Shown: in pieces, positions 33,529 to 44,833 of the stretch | Position numbering within the stretch: the first letter of the stretch is position 1 | Layout: every line of letters starts with the position of its first letter | Source: Cytauxzoon felis | Taxonomy: Eukaryota; Apicomplexa; Aconoidasida; Piroplasmida; Theileriidae | Direction of reading: 5' to 3' | Assembly: GCA_020283715.1 (NCBI GenBank) | Contig: JAIQCW010000132.1 | Coordinates: forward strand, 1 to 61,541 | DNA: 61,541 bases | Position numbers and translations under genes: made by a program | Notes under the pieces: model-generated | The model's database searches: none | Told to the model about the DNA's origin: nothing | Seen by the model: only the letters and a program-made list of their open reading frames with translations

Positions 33529-33967
33529 TCCACCTGAAGTTGTCTCCACATGAGGTCCATCTGTTCCCACTAGCCGTGGAGGCATCTCTATTTACTTCCC
33601 CTCGGATTCCCGTAGATCATCCTCGGTACAATATCTTCATTTTTACCTCCAAAATTTGAAGGAAATCCTGAATTTCTGGGGATACTCATGAAGATTACGC
33701 AATGAATATTGAATAAATTTCTAGTGTCAATACTTAATTGAAGAGGATCTTGATGTTTCTATTATGTTTACTAATCCTCATTTAATTCCAATTTATATTC
33801 ATTGAGATATCCTCAATTATATGAATTCCATCACTTTATCCTTATCTCGACGAGATTAGTAATTAACCTCAGGTGGAGAGGCTCCATGCCGAGTGGAAGA
33901 CAAGGTTGTAACCTCAGGTGGAGAGCTGTCTGCAAGACAAAGAAAAGGTGGATTGAACCTCAGGCGT
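33529..33967. repeat. HS element copy 27 with R unit (intergenic)
   Basis: Left arm with the GGAT/ATCC-type core, R unit (about 33630-33865, minus orientation), and a right part made mainly of caps. It lies between two convergent genes. Confidence 0.9.
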
Positions 33968-33979
33968 AATGAAATGTGT

Positions 33980-35836
33980 TTAACTTCTTTTGACTTTCTT
34001 ACTAGTACATTTCAAGTCAGAAATCATTTTGTTTTCAACTTTTACGGCGCCTTTCACCATTAAATTGCGAAAATACAAATCATTTTTTAATTTACACCAG
34101 CAATTAAATCTCTTGGCGTTCTTTACATATTCCATACATTTACATTTGATATTCCTTACATGTTTAAATTTATCATCTTTCAAGCTACTATTATCCAATT
34201 TCATTGTCAGTTTAGTATTTTCAGCTACTTGTTTCTTGAGTGTTTCAACCAATATTCCCTCTTTTTTTATGAAATTAATTGTAGTCTCCTTAAAAGAATC
34301 CTTCAATCTGTCACGCTCATTAGTAATTGCTGCCAATTTAGTCTCCAAATCCCTAATTTTATCAAATAATTTATCCTTGTCGATATTTTTATCTGCAATA
34401 ACTTGTTCTCCGGTAGCCGTTCCACCTGAGGTCTTTCCACTCGCCGTGGAGGCCTTCTTATTTACTTCGCCCTTCGCTTCCCGTAGATCAGCTGCGGGTT
34501 CCACTCGAGGTCCAGTACTACTCTCCTTTCCACTAGCCGTGGTGGCCTCTCTATTTACCTCACCTCGACTCCCATAGATCGTCTCGGATTCTTCGCCACG
34601 ATCTCCGGGAGTGGCATCACCCTTTAGGGATAGGTAATTGGAAGAGCTGTCTGCAGGACGAAGAGAGGTTGGACCGTTGGTAGAGGTAACCTCAGGTGGA
34701 GAGGTTGTATGACCTGGGGTAGAGGTAACATCATTCATTTTTGTATGTATGGGGTGGTTTTTATTGATGAGTATTTGTAACTGTTGTAATTTTGATTTTG
34801 TGGTTTTGGTGTAGTTATTGAGGTTGATGAGATGTAATCTATCTTTTTCTAGTAGAGATTGATTTTTGATTTTGAGTATATGAATATCGTTGGTATATTT
34901 ATCTATTTGTTTAGTCAATGAATCATTTTCTGTATTTAATTTATGATTTTGCGATAGTATAAATTCATAATCATCAGATTTTAATTTTAAATCATCTTTC
35001 AATTGATTTTTTTCATTAATTAAAATTGAATTTAAATGTTTTAATTCATTGAATTCATTTAATTTAATAATAGATTCTGTCTTTAATTTACTAATTTCAT
35101 CTTTTAAATCATCGATTTGATTGTTATAACGTTCTCTTAATTGTATTTCATTATCTCTAAATGATATTAATCTTGTTTCCAATTCATAATTTAATCTCCT
35201 TATCCAATTTTCTAATTCTCTAATCCTATCTACACCTAAGGAATCTGATGATGGTAAATCAATATTTGAAGTACAAATTGAAGTTGGTTCTTGTGAATTT
35301 GAAAGAGATGAAGGAGAAGGAAAATCTATATTTGATGAAGAAATATCTGTCTTTAATGATTTAATTCTTGTTTCTAATTCTATAATAGTAAGATTTTTTA
35401 AATCTATTAATTCTTCTAGAATTTTATTCTTATATTGTAATTGTGATAAATCAAATCGTAATTTCAATGAATTACATTCAGATTGAGATACTTTATCACA
35501 TAATTCTTTGAAATTATTCTGTAATGTTGAATGACGTATATTTGATTTATGTTTTAATAATCTTATCTCCTTCTTTAAATTAGTAACCTTTCGTTCACTA
35601 TCCAATAACTTCTTACTCTGTATCATATAATCATCATCTAAAATTGTTAAACGTTCATTTAATGACTTTTCTCTATTTATAAATAAATCATTATCCAATT
35701 TCAATATACGATTTTCTTCTTTTAATATTAAATATTGTCGATCAATACAATATTTGTTCAATATGACATTGTCATCTTCATTACCATTCAAATCTAAATC
35801 ATTCGTTACTTCATCATCATTAACTTCATCTGACAT
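33980..35836 (-). CDS. Long coiled-coil protein with in-frame HS element
   Basis: A single exon of 618 residues. Residues ~15-370 are almost continuous coiled coil (LKEENRILKLDNDLFIN, LEELIDLKNLTIIELETRI). Residues ~385-480 are a translated HS element (PPEV...SNYLSLK...ADLREAK...TSGG). A second coiled coil follows (LETKLAAITNERDRLKD), then a Cys-containing basic end (CKCMEYVKNAKRFNCWCKL). No signal or membrane segment. It may be a cytoskeletal, centrosomal or Golgi scaffold, but coiled coil alone does not decide. The element separates the two coils, a position that may tolerate insertion. Confidence 0.8.
   Translation of the reverse strand: MSDEVNDDEVTNDLDLNGNEDDNVILNKYCIDRQYLILKEENRILKLDNDLFINREKSLNERLTILDDDYMIQSKKLLDSERKVTNLKKEIRLLKHKSNIRHSTLQNNFKELCDKVSQSECNSLKLRFDLSQLQYKNKILEELIDLKNLTIIELETRIKSLKTDISSSNIDFPSPSSLSNSQEPTSICTSNIDLPSSDSLGVDRIRELENWIRRLNYELETRLISFRDNEIQLRERYNNQIDDLKDEISKLKTESIIKLNEFNELKHLNSILINEKNQLKDDLKLKSDDYEFILSQNHKLNTENDSLTKQIDKYTNDIHILKIKNQSLLEKDRLHLINLNNYTKTTKSKLQQLQILINKNHPIHTKMNDVTSTPGHTTSPPEVTSTNGPTSLRPADSSSNYLSLKGDATPGDRGEESETIYGSRGEVNREATTASGKESSTGPRVEPAADLREAKGEVNKKASTASGKTSGGTATGEQVIADKNIDKDKLFDKIRDLETKLAAITNERDRLKDSFKETTINFIKKEGILVETLKKQVAENTKLTMKLDNSSLKDDKFKHVRNIKCKCMEYVKNAKRFNCWCKLKNDLYFRNLMVKGAVKVENKMISDLKCTSKKVKRS
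34421..34700 (-). repeat. HS element copy 28 (exonic)
   Basis: In sense with the coiled-coil gene. It contains ordinary core B, a GAC/GTC-stem core (34561-34587) and core A with the CCCTAAAGGG variant, with several caps. Confidence 0.93.
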
Positions 35837-36062
35837 TTTTTTACCACTGAAATTATTATTATTTACCCATAAAATATTACCATTGGTATATATAAATCTC
35901 CAATCAACTATACATCACTCTCTATACCCACTGAAATCAATACATAATATACAAGTATATAAAAAACAGTAAATTTATATTTGACTATTCCATTTTATAA
36001 CTTTCATTAAGTGAAGGAAATAAAAGTAGTAGAAATAAAATACAAAACTGTTAACACTTCAT

Positions 36063-39000
36063 CTAAAGTATACTGTCATCCATACCATCTTCATAATCAA
36101 CCTATAAATAATAATTGAAGTTAATTAATATAATTAAATCCATCTAGTTATAATTATTGAAATACAAACCATATCTAATTCAGCTTTATCAATATTATGA
36201 TTATTCAATTTAGTTTGATCATCATCTAAATCATCAGGATATCTCATAGCCTATAAATTATTAATAACCTATAATTCAATCATACTTGTATAGCATTAGA
36301 ATGTAATTTTAAACAAAAATTCACACGCTTATGAAATGCACGCATCGGCTCATAACTCTTATACAAATCAACATTTACCTAATAATAAAATGAATTATAT
36401 ACTTCTAATCGTCTCCAATCCAAATCTCCTTCTACTCGCCGTTCCACCTGAGGTCCATCTTTTCCATTGCATGGAGCTTCTCCACTTGAGGTTACATTCC
36501 TGCCGTCAGCTCTTTTAATTACCTATCTCTAAAGAGTAGAGCCACTCCCAGAGATCGTGGCGATAATAGAGGTAGTACTGGACCTCAGGTGGAATACCCG
36601 TAGCTGATCTCAGGGAAGCGGAGGGGGAAGCAAATAGAAGAGCTTCCACGGCGAGTGGAACACAAGGAGTAGGATTGGACCTCAGGTGGAGTGTTCATTA
36701 GGTTCTTTATAAACATACTTTTGATTGTAGGTATTGATTATCATGATCTATATAGGCTTCGATGATACCGTCATGGATGGCTTTTGCAATTACGCTTTCG
36801 GTATGTTCAACTGATTCAATACCTAATTTTTTCGCTACATCGGCCTGAATATGATAAAATTATTAAATTTTATGAGACTTACTAGTTTAATTTTAGAATA
36901 TGCAAGATTTATTTTACGTAAACCACCCTTTATAACATTATTTCTTAATCTTGAAATTAAAAATAATGTATCATCCTTCTCAAATAATTTATAATAACGA
37001 TCACAAAATGAAGAAAATTCACCCAATTCTCCATTCATTACAGCCTGTAATTAAAATATTATATGGGGTTAAAAACACTATAATTTAATAAATTATGGTG
37101 CAATAACATACAATAACAATAGATTCATATGGTTGTAGATCTTTTCTAGTGGTTGGATTAGTAAATATATTTTTAGATGGTATATCACACATTAATAATC
37201 CTACAATAACAGACATTTTAGTGGCCTGAATTTTTTTTATATATAATTGAATTAATATAAATAAAAATTAAACTAACCATTAATTTAAATCCATAAGCTG
37301 TTTTATCATTCTGAGGAGCTTTCCTTAAAGCTTGCATCAATTTTATATGAGATTCACTGTACTCCAATTGGACTGCTAATACTTTACCTAAAAAACATAT
37401 ATATCCAAATGAAGTGAATATGCCAATGTTAAATGAGGGCCAATCCACCTCTATTGGTCCTGCCGTTCCACCTGAGGTTACCATCTACCTTCCTTTGTCT
37501 TGCAGACAGCCTCTTCTATTTAGTTCCCCCTCCGCTTCCCTGAGATCAGCTACGGGTATTCCACTAGCCGTTCCACCTGAGGTCCAATCACTAAACTTCC
37601 GCCACGATCTCCGGGAGTGGCTTTACTCTTTAGAGATGACTAAATGAAGAAGCTACCACGGCGAGTGGACGATAAGGATGAATTGGGGAAGAGGTGGATT
37701 GGACCTCAGGTGGGGTGGTCGTCGTTATATAACGATTTGTCGTATAATCTCTGAATATACGTACCGTAGTAGTAGAGGTATCGTGCATATTGTGCATTGG
37801 AGCTTAGATATTCTGGAAATGACGTTTTACATATCTGAAATTCGATATAAAGTTGTGTGAATTATATGACTCACCAATTTAAATGCTGATGAATATAATT
37901 TGTAATGGATTAAATTCCTTAAAATACAATTAAATGTTACCGCCTGAGTCATTGGATCATGATGTATACACGCCTTACGATACGAATTCATCAATAACCT
38001 ATATAGAAATATATGTGTGAATAAATAAAGCTTCTACATCTTATCGTCTTGTAGATAGCTCTCCACCTGATGTCAGTCCTGCCGTCAGCTCTTCTATTTA
38101 CCTATCTCTAAAGAGTATAGCCACTCCCAGAGATCGTGGCGAAGATGGAAATAGTGATTGGACCTCAAGTGGAATACCCGTAGCTGATCTATGGGAAGCG
38201 GAGGGGGAAGTAAATAGAGAAGCTGTCTGCAAGACAAGAAGAGTCGGATTGTAACTTCAGGTGGAATGGTGAGTGGAGAAGTTGATGATAATCTTATATT
38301 GTCAACATACTCTCGTACATTTTTGAATTTTCCGCCTAATTCATATGCTCTAGAGTAGTAAAAGTAGACTTTAGCTCCTATATAATCCATAATTCTTTTA
38401 TTGAAGGTCAACATTAAATTTGCTAGTTTATCTCCTAAAGTCATTGCCTAAAATGTTGTATATGAAGGAAGAAGGAATAAGAAAGTGAGATCATATCATA
38501 ATTGAAGTGTTATATAACGAAGTTCAATCACCGAAACTTATATAACGTCTCTTCCGCCTCCACCTGAGGTTACAATCAATATCATCTCTACTCCACCTTC
38601 CTTCGTCTTGCAGACAGCTCTTCCAATTACTAATCTCTAAAGAGTAGAGCCACTCCCAGAGATCGTGGCGGAGGTAGTGGTAGTGATGTAACCTCAGGTG
38701 GAGACCTCAGGTGGAGAACCCGTAGCTGATCTCAGGGAAGCGGAGGGGGAAGTAAATAGAGAAGCTCTCTGCAAGACAAGAGAGTTGGTTGTAACCTCAG
38801 GTGGAGAAGCTGTCTGCAGGACGAAGAGAGTAGGATTGGACCTCGGGTGGAAGGTAAGGTTATGGAAGGAGTTAATGATGGAGAGTGGTGTATTATACCT
38901 TTTCATAATCTTTTTGATCGATGAGGTAGATAAGTGAGAGTGTTAGTAGCATAATTTTGGTTTCATCTAATTGTGAGTCATTTATTATATGATTTCCATT

Positions 39001-39336
39001 GGTTGTTGTATTATTAAGGCCATCTTCTGCGAGAATAGGTGGTAATGTATCATTAGTTAATGAATTATATGCGTATTCAGCTATAGAACAATTATTTGCA
39101 CCAAATGCATAGCCTTTTAACAGTAATTTGAGTACAGGTAATGAATATGCTGTATGATTATTTAAAAAACTTCTTAGTGATTTAAAATGTCTCATTAAAC
39201 GTATAACATAACGTGAATCTGAACGATTTACAGCTACTTCTAGCATTGATATACAATGCGTTATTAATTCCTTGAATGCATCCATTGGCATTTCCTTATG
39301 ATCACTTGACGACATGTCTAATTTTTTCATGACCAT
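36063..39336 (-). CDS. RPN3: 26S proteasome non-ATPase regulatory subunit RPN3 (PSMD3)
   Basis: Eleven exons with all phases consistent (39336-38899, 38447-38311, 37998-37875, 37834-37765, 37387-37278, 37225-37112, 37044-36883, 36844-36719, 36378-36286, 36250-36170, 36101-36063) give 497 residues. Family landmarks in order: LLMNSYRKACIHHDPMTQA, SNAQYARYLYYYGKV, YSESHIKLMQALRKAPQ, FEKDDTLFLISRLRNNVIKG, the winged-helix PCI segment with KAIHDGIIEAYI, and FCLKLHSNAIQAMRYP near the C-terminus. RPN3 is a PCI subunit of the proteasome lid in nucleus and cytoplasm. Four introns hold HS elements (copies 29-32); the rest are short. This is the clearest example of the family filling introns of an intact housekeeping gene. 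Confidence 0.95.
36442..36690 (+). repeat. HS element copy 29 (intron)
   Basis: TCCATTGCATGGA cap, core A, core B and a CTTCCACGGCGAGTGG cap. In an RPN3 intron, antisense. Confidence 0.92.
37440..37713 (-). repeat. HS element copy 30 (intron)
   Basis: Caps, core B, caps, inverted core A, CCACCACGG-type cap. In an RPN3 intron, in sense. Confidence 0.9.
38062..38263 (+). repeat. HS element copy 31 (intron)
   Basis: CTGCCGTCAG cap, core A, core B, GTCTGCAAGAC cap. In an RPN3 intron, antisense. Confidence 0.92.
38559..38851 (+). repeat. HS element copy 32 (intron)
   Basis: GTCTTGCAGAC cap, core A, two ACCTCAGGTGGA units in tandem, core B, then three caps. In RPN3 intron 1, antisense. Confidence 0.92.
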
Positions 39337-39404
39337 TTAATTCCAATATAAATATAAAATTAAATTAATTTAATACTTCATTTAATATTTTAAATCAAAA
39401 TAAT

Positions 39405-41983
39405 ATGGAACTGAATCAATTATTAATACAACAGTTCTTAAACATCTACCCCGAAGAATTCACTAAAGAATATTATATAAATACATCATCAAATATATAT
39501 ATTAATAATGATAATACATTTGATATTTTCAATAATTCCATCTGGTTCAATAAATTACTCGAAATTAGAGGTAACTGTCTCTTTTCATATGATACATTAT
39601 ACTACCACACCGGACAACAACCTTACACAGGATGGATACTAGAATATACCAATATATATATCAAACAAACTACACCAATCTCTACACTTCCTAATATAGA
39701 TAAACCTCATCATGATCAATCACATATCCTCTATCTCATCAATAAACATGGTATGTTGAAATTTATACTTCATACTATATCTCTACTTGATTTCCACCTT
39801 TCTTCGTCTTGCAGACAGCTCTTCTATTTACTTCCCCTCGGATTCCCGTAGATCATCCTCGGTACAATATCTTTATTTTTACCTCGAAAAATTGAAGGAA
39901 ATCATTAATTTCTGGGGAAACTACTGAAAATTACTCAATGAATATTCGATGAAATTTAAATCTCAATACTTCATTGAAGAGGAATTTGATGATTGTATTT
40001 AGTTTTATCATCCTCACTTCATTTCAATTTATATTCCTTGAGATATCCTCACTTATGTGAATTCCATCACTTTAGTCTTAACTCGTTGAGATTAGGTTTA
40101 TAACCAAGCTAGAACCCGTAGCTGATCTCAGGGAAGCGGAGGGGGAAGTAAATAGAGAAGCTCCATGCAATGGAAAAGATGGGCCTCAGGTGGAGAGTTA
40201 TTATATATGTATATGATAAAATTATAGAGAATGATCGTGCATATATGGCGATATATGTTGATTCTAGGATAGAGGGGATTGAATTATTATCTAGATTGAG
40301 GAGGTGTAGTATGAGTAGATTGAAATTATTATTGAGTGGTGATGATATTGAGAATGAGAGGATAATAGATGTTGATAAGGATATGATATTGAATAGATTA
40401 GAATCATTAAAATATGAACATGATTTTTTAAAGAATCAACAGGAGGCATTAAAATTAGATAATACATTATTAATGGTTGAATCATCAGTAAATAAACAAG
40501 TATATTCAGAATGTGTAGAATTATATAAATTAGAGAATATAAATTTAAAAAATGAATTAGATAATAAATTACAATTAATAAAATGTCGTGATAATCAAAT
40601 TAGATTATTAGAACATGAACTTAAAATTATAAAAAAAAATTATATAAAGGTCAAGAATTTACATATGAATTACAACAAGCTATAGATGCATCAAATACAG
40701 CATTATCTGATGCAAATAATTTTCCTGAAAATAAATTGAAAATTTTATATATTAATAAAAGTAAACAATTAAATGATATATCATTAAAATTAATATCATC
40801 AAAGTATGTTGTAAGCGATTTTTTTTTCCAATTTAAATCTCAATCCTATAGATTTCAGAGTGCTAAAATCTTAAATGAATATAATAATTTAAAGATAAAT
40901 TATAATAATGAGGTATAATTTTTTTAAATATAAAATTAAATCATATAAATTATTAATAATAGTTGAATAAATTACAAGAAATTATACAATTTGATAATAT
41001 TTATGATATGCTCAAATTATGGATCTCATGTAATGAATTGAAAGTTTGTTAATTAAATATTTTTTTTATTCATATCATATAATCTTTTATATCTTCAGGT
41101 TAATTATTATGAAAATTTAAATGATATAACAATTGATGAACAATTAGAATTAATTAATGAGTATGTTGGAAATTTTCCCCATATATAAACTTTAGAATTG
41201 AAATGATACAAAATGAACTAAGAATCGCAATTGTTATGTCAAGAGCATCATATGTTATATATCGCACCATTTTATTCAATAATATGCTAGAATCAATCAC
41301 CAATGAATGTAATAAACCCATTAATGGAACAAAAAATGTCATTCATAAAGTTAGTATAATCACTATTATCTCCAACCTATCGTCGTTCTGTAGAGAGCTC
41401 TCCACCTGAGGTTACAACCACTGTTCCCACTCGCCGTGGTGGCCTCTTCTAATTACCTATCCCTAAAGGGTAATGCCACTCCCAGAGATCGTGGTGAAGT
41501 TACGGAGAATAAATACATAACCTCAAGTGGAGACCCGTAGCTGATCTCAGGGAAGCGGAGGGGGAGGTAAATAAAAGAGCTGACGGCAGGACGACCTCAG
41601 GTGGAAGTGTAACTTCTTTATTTATGTTGTATTCCTACATTTAGGCATTTGAGCGTTTATCGTGGTTATTTCGTCCTGAATCTGGAAGTGTTGATTCATT
41701 ATGGGTATCGGATGACAGTGTATTGGAATCGGATAAGATGTGGTATAATCGTGTATCATTTGCAAATGCATTGAAGCCAGTTATTACGTACGAGTGTGAG
41801 AATGTTGAAAACATTAACGTCAGAAAGCAGATTCAGGAATGTTTGAATCAAAATACTCAACTTAAGCGTCAAATACAATCACTTAATAAACAAATGGGTA
41901 ATGATCATCATTGGAAACAAATTTGGAAGAGATGTCAATTGAAATTGAAGAATGAAAATAATACCATTGAAACTTTAACTTGA
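39405..41983 (+). CDS. Hypothetical coiled-coil protein, multi-exon
   Basis: Exon 1 (39405 to ~39752) encodes MELNQLLIQQFLNIYPEEF and ends at a GTATGT donor in phase 1. The next exon begins near 40221 (ENDRAYMAIYVDSR) and has coiled coil (HDFLKNQQEALKLDN). At an A9 tract (40631-40639) the frame breaks; one extra A would continue it through TYELQQAIDASNTALSD. Several short exons follow, and the last (about 41646-41983) contains RLSWLFRPESGS and a final coil (LNQNTQLKRQIQSLNKQM). I do not recognise a family. Two introns hold HS copies 33 and 34. Exon borders between 40800 and 41400 are uncertain. Confidence 0.6.
39793..40195. repeat. HS element copy 33 with R unit (intron)
   Basis: Left arm with the GGAT/ATCC-type core, R unit (about 39860-40105, minus orientation), right core B arm with TCCATGCAATGGA cap. 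Confidence 0.9.
41400..41605 (+). repeat. HS element copy 34 (intron)
   Basis: CCACTCGCCGTGG cap, core A with the CCCTAAAGGG stem (41461-41470), core B, CTGACGG cap. In an intron of the coiled-coil gene, in sense. Confidence 0.92.
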
Positions 41984-42542
41984 TTTATAAATAATGAAAA
42001 TTATATATCTATCTATATTTATATACAATTGAAGGATGATATATAGTTGTATGATGATATACAAGTAGTTATATAAATAATTATAATAATATATATACTA
42101 TTTAACTACTAACATGATATGGAGTATACTACCAGAAATGATAGAGTACAAGTAAATATAAATTTGATATAATAAAAATTAATAAATATATAATTTCAGA
42201 GTCGAATCATCATGTAAATGATATATATTAATTAATAGTGTAGTTATATTATTCTAATCTAGGTCATTTAATTAATTAAATTCAACTTTAATTTTTTTGC
42301 CCTACAATTTGCACCATAATATTGGGCTAAAAAAATTTCACTATATATAAAGTATAACATTATTATACTTGTAAAAACTAATAACAGACTATAATATAAA
42401 GTCATTAATTCAATGGGGAAGTGAACATGTATGGATAGAATGACATATAATTGAAAGTATATATTGATATAAAATTAAATTATGGAGAAAGTCATACAAA
42501 ATTCAATTCCAACCTTCTCCATTGCGATGTATAAATTTATAA
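41984..42542. other. AT-rich intergenic DNA between convergent genes
   Basis: About 560 bp of very AT-rich DNA with no HS element. I see no gene or RNA in it. Confidence 0.5.
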
Positions 42543-44047
42543 TTAAACTCTTGATTTAAAAATGGGTAATACACGTGCAATTTGTTCAGGTCTCTTTAAT
42601 AAAATCATATCGGCAATCCATGTAATATTTCTAATCTCTTGTTCCTTCAACTTTACCCAGGCGTAAAATATACCAAAATGTAATTGTTGTTCAAAACTCA
42701 TTTCACAAAGACGAACGCTCTCTGCATAAAATAAATCTTCTAGTGATTTATCACCTGTATCATATCTCAACACCTTCGAATCATTCTATAATATGAATGA
42801 TGTATGGAGAATGTAAAATCAATACCTGTAGTGTAGATTTACAAGATTCATATAAATGTGCATATTTAGGATATGGTGCAAGTGCGGATTCAACGGTTGA
42901 TTGATTGAATGCTTTACATAACTTATCGGTACCGTATGGATAAAGATATCCAATAGAGGCATAGAGTTTATTGCGATCATTAATAACTGTATTACTTTGA
43001 GTGAGATTAATACAGTTAATTGTTAATGAAAGTGCTCTGAAATCAGCTTCAGTTTTTAAAATATGTCCCATAACCTCAGCTGTTGTACCTCCAAGTGATA
43101 GTGAAAAATCATAAAAATCCTCCAGCCACATTTTTTTTCAATGCTGTTTTCATTATTGCAATTGTAGTTGCATCCAATGCCATTGATCCTTTATCATAGT
43201 GAGTGTTGTAACTACTGACTGTTGGGAGAAAACGCTCGAAATATGGACCTGAAATTTAAGTATAATTTAAATTTTATAATGATGAGATTATGTGCATTGT
43301 AGTAGATGTAATTTATTGTCATTTAATTTATATGAAACCGAGGATGATATACGGGAATCCGAGGGGAAGTAAATAGAGAAGCCACCACGGCTAGTGGAAG
43401 GGTAGAAGATAAGGTTGTAACATCAGGTGGATTAGACAACACCTCATTCACTTCCTTCGTCACTCACTATGTTCATGTCAACATACCAATTGGAGTATCA
43501 CAGAGTATAATTCTGTATAATTCTTCGGTAGATTGTCCGATTTCGGATGAGACGATGGCTTTGATTCCACGAAACCATCCTATAGAGTCTATACGTTCTT
43601 CTAATTCTTCGGGTTTGGTTTTATTTAGTATGCCTTGCAATAGAGCAATTAAATTATCGATCATTTTTTCGCGTCTAAATGTATAAAATATAATTGAGCA
43701 CAATAAAACAAACGCTATAAAATCTAAAAATGTTGCTAAATGTCCATCAGATTGTTGTCTTAGATAACTAAAGTATGAAATTATATGATAATAGGATATA
43801 TAACATACGCATAATCATTTGCCAATTTATCTCTACAACGTTTAGCTATAAGTTTGGCAGTGATTTTAGCTTGTTCATTTAAAAATACTGATGCATAATC
43901 TGTACCTTCAAGTATAGTTCTTAAATCATCAAGATTTTCAGCAACACCCATTTTTTTATAGTCCATGGCTGTTAGAAAATTTGATCTATAACCACGAACA
44001 ACACCTTCAAGGTATCCATAATTAGCATTAAATGTACACAACTCCAT
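42543..44047 (-). CDS. VMA6: V-type proton ATPase subunit d, interrupted at an A8 tract
   Basis: Exon 1 (44047-43809) begins MELCTFNANYGYLEGVVRGY, the family's conserved start. Later exons carry FLDFIA...MIDNLIALLQGIL, ELYRIILCDTPIGPYFE, LEDFYDFSLSLGG and LKEQEIRNITWIADMILL. Subunit d caps the V0 ring and couples it to the central stalk. An intron near 43258-43496 holds a partial HS element. The frame breaks at an A8 tract (43131-43138 as T): one A fewer would join ...TALKK to MWLEDFY, the family sequence there. Since this subunit is essential, I suspect an assembly error or slippage rather than a dead gene. A 45-nt in-frame stretch (FVLLCSIIFYTFRRE) may be an unspliced mini-intron. Confidence 0.88.
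43336..43432 (+). repeat. HS element copy 35, partial (intron)
   Basis: Right arm only, with the GGAT/ATCC-type core and CCACCACGG-type cap. In an intron of the V-ATPase d gene. Confidence 0.85.
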
Positions 44048-44295
44048 AGTTTTTTATGAAATTATTTTAAATTAATCTTGAGATTTTATGAAATTTTTAT
44101 ACTATTGCACTATAAAAAACACACATGCCATCGACGTTGAACTCGAAAATTACAAAGACACATAAAATACACTATTTACATGAAATTATTAATTTAATAA
44201 ATTATCTATAATTAAATTTACTGTAAAATCGATACCTTTTTCAAAAATTTTCGTCATTTAATCCCACTTGTCTAAACATCACTCTATCCTCCACT

Positions 44296-44789
44296 CTCCA
44301 CCTGAGGTTACAACCACCGTTGGTCCATTCACTTCTGATCCCACTCGCCGTGGTGGCTTCTTCTATTTACTTCCCCCTTCGCTTCCCTGAGATCAGCTAC
44401 GGGTTCCACTTCCACTTGAGGTTTCCACTTGAGGTCCAATCACTATACTTCTGCTACATCATTTAACTCCTAAAATTTGAAGGAAATCCTGAATTTCTGG
44501 GGAAATTCATGAATATTACTCAATGACTATTGCATGTATCTCTGATATTAATACATCATTGAAGAGGACTTTGTTGATTGTATTTATTTTTCTCATCCTC
44601 ACCTCATTCCAATTTATATTCATTGAGATATCTGGAAAAGCATGAATTTCGTCACTTTAGTCGTATTTCGCCGAGATTAGAATTTTAACCTCAAGTGGAA
44701 CCCGTAGCTGATCTCAGGGAAGCGAAGGGGGAAGTAATTAGAAGAGGCTCCACGCCTAGTGGGATCAGAAGTGGATGAACCAACGGTGG
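44296..44789. repeat. HS element copy 36 with R unit (intergenic)
   Basis: Inverted core B arms around an R unit (about 44470-44690, minus orientation). It lies upstream of V-ATPase d and downstream of the PH/DysF gene. Confidence 0.9.
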
Positions 44790-44833
44790 AATGACATCAT
44801 TGATTATATATGTATATATATGTATTATTAGAT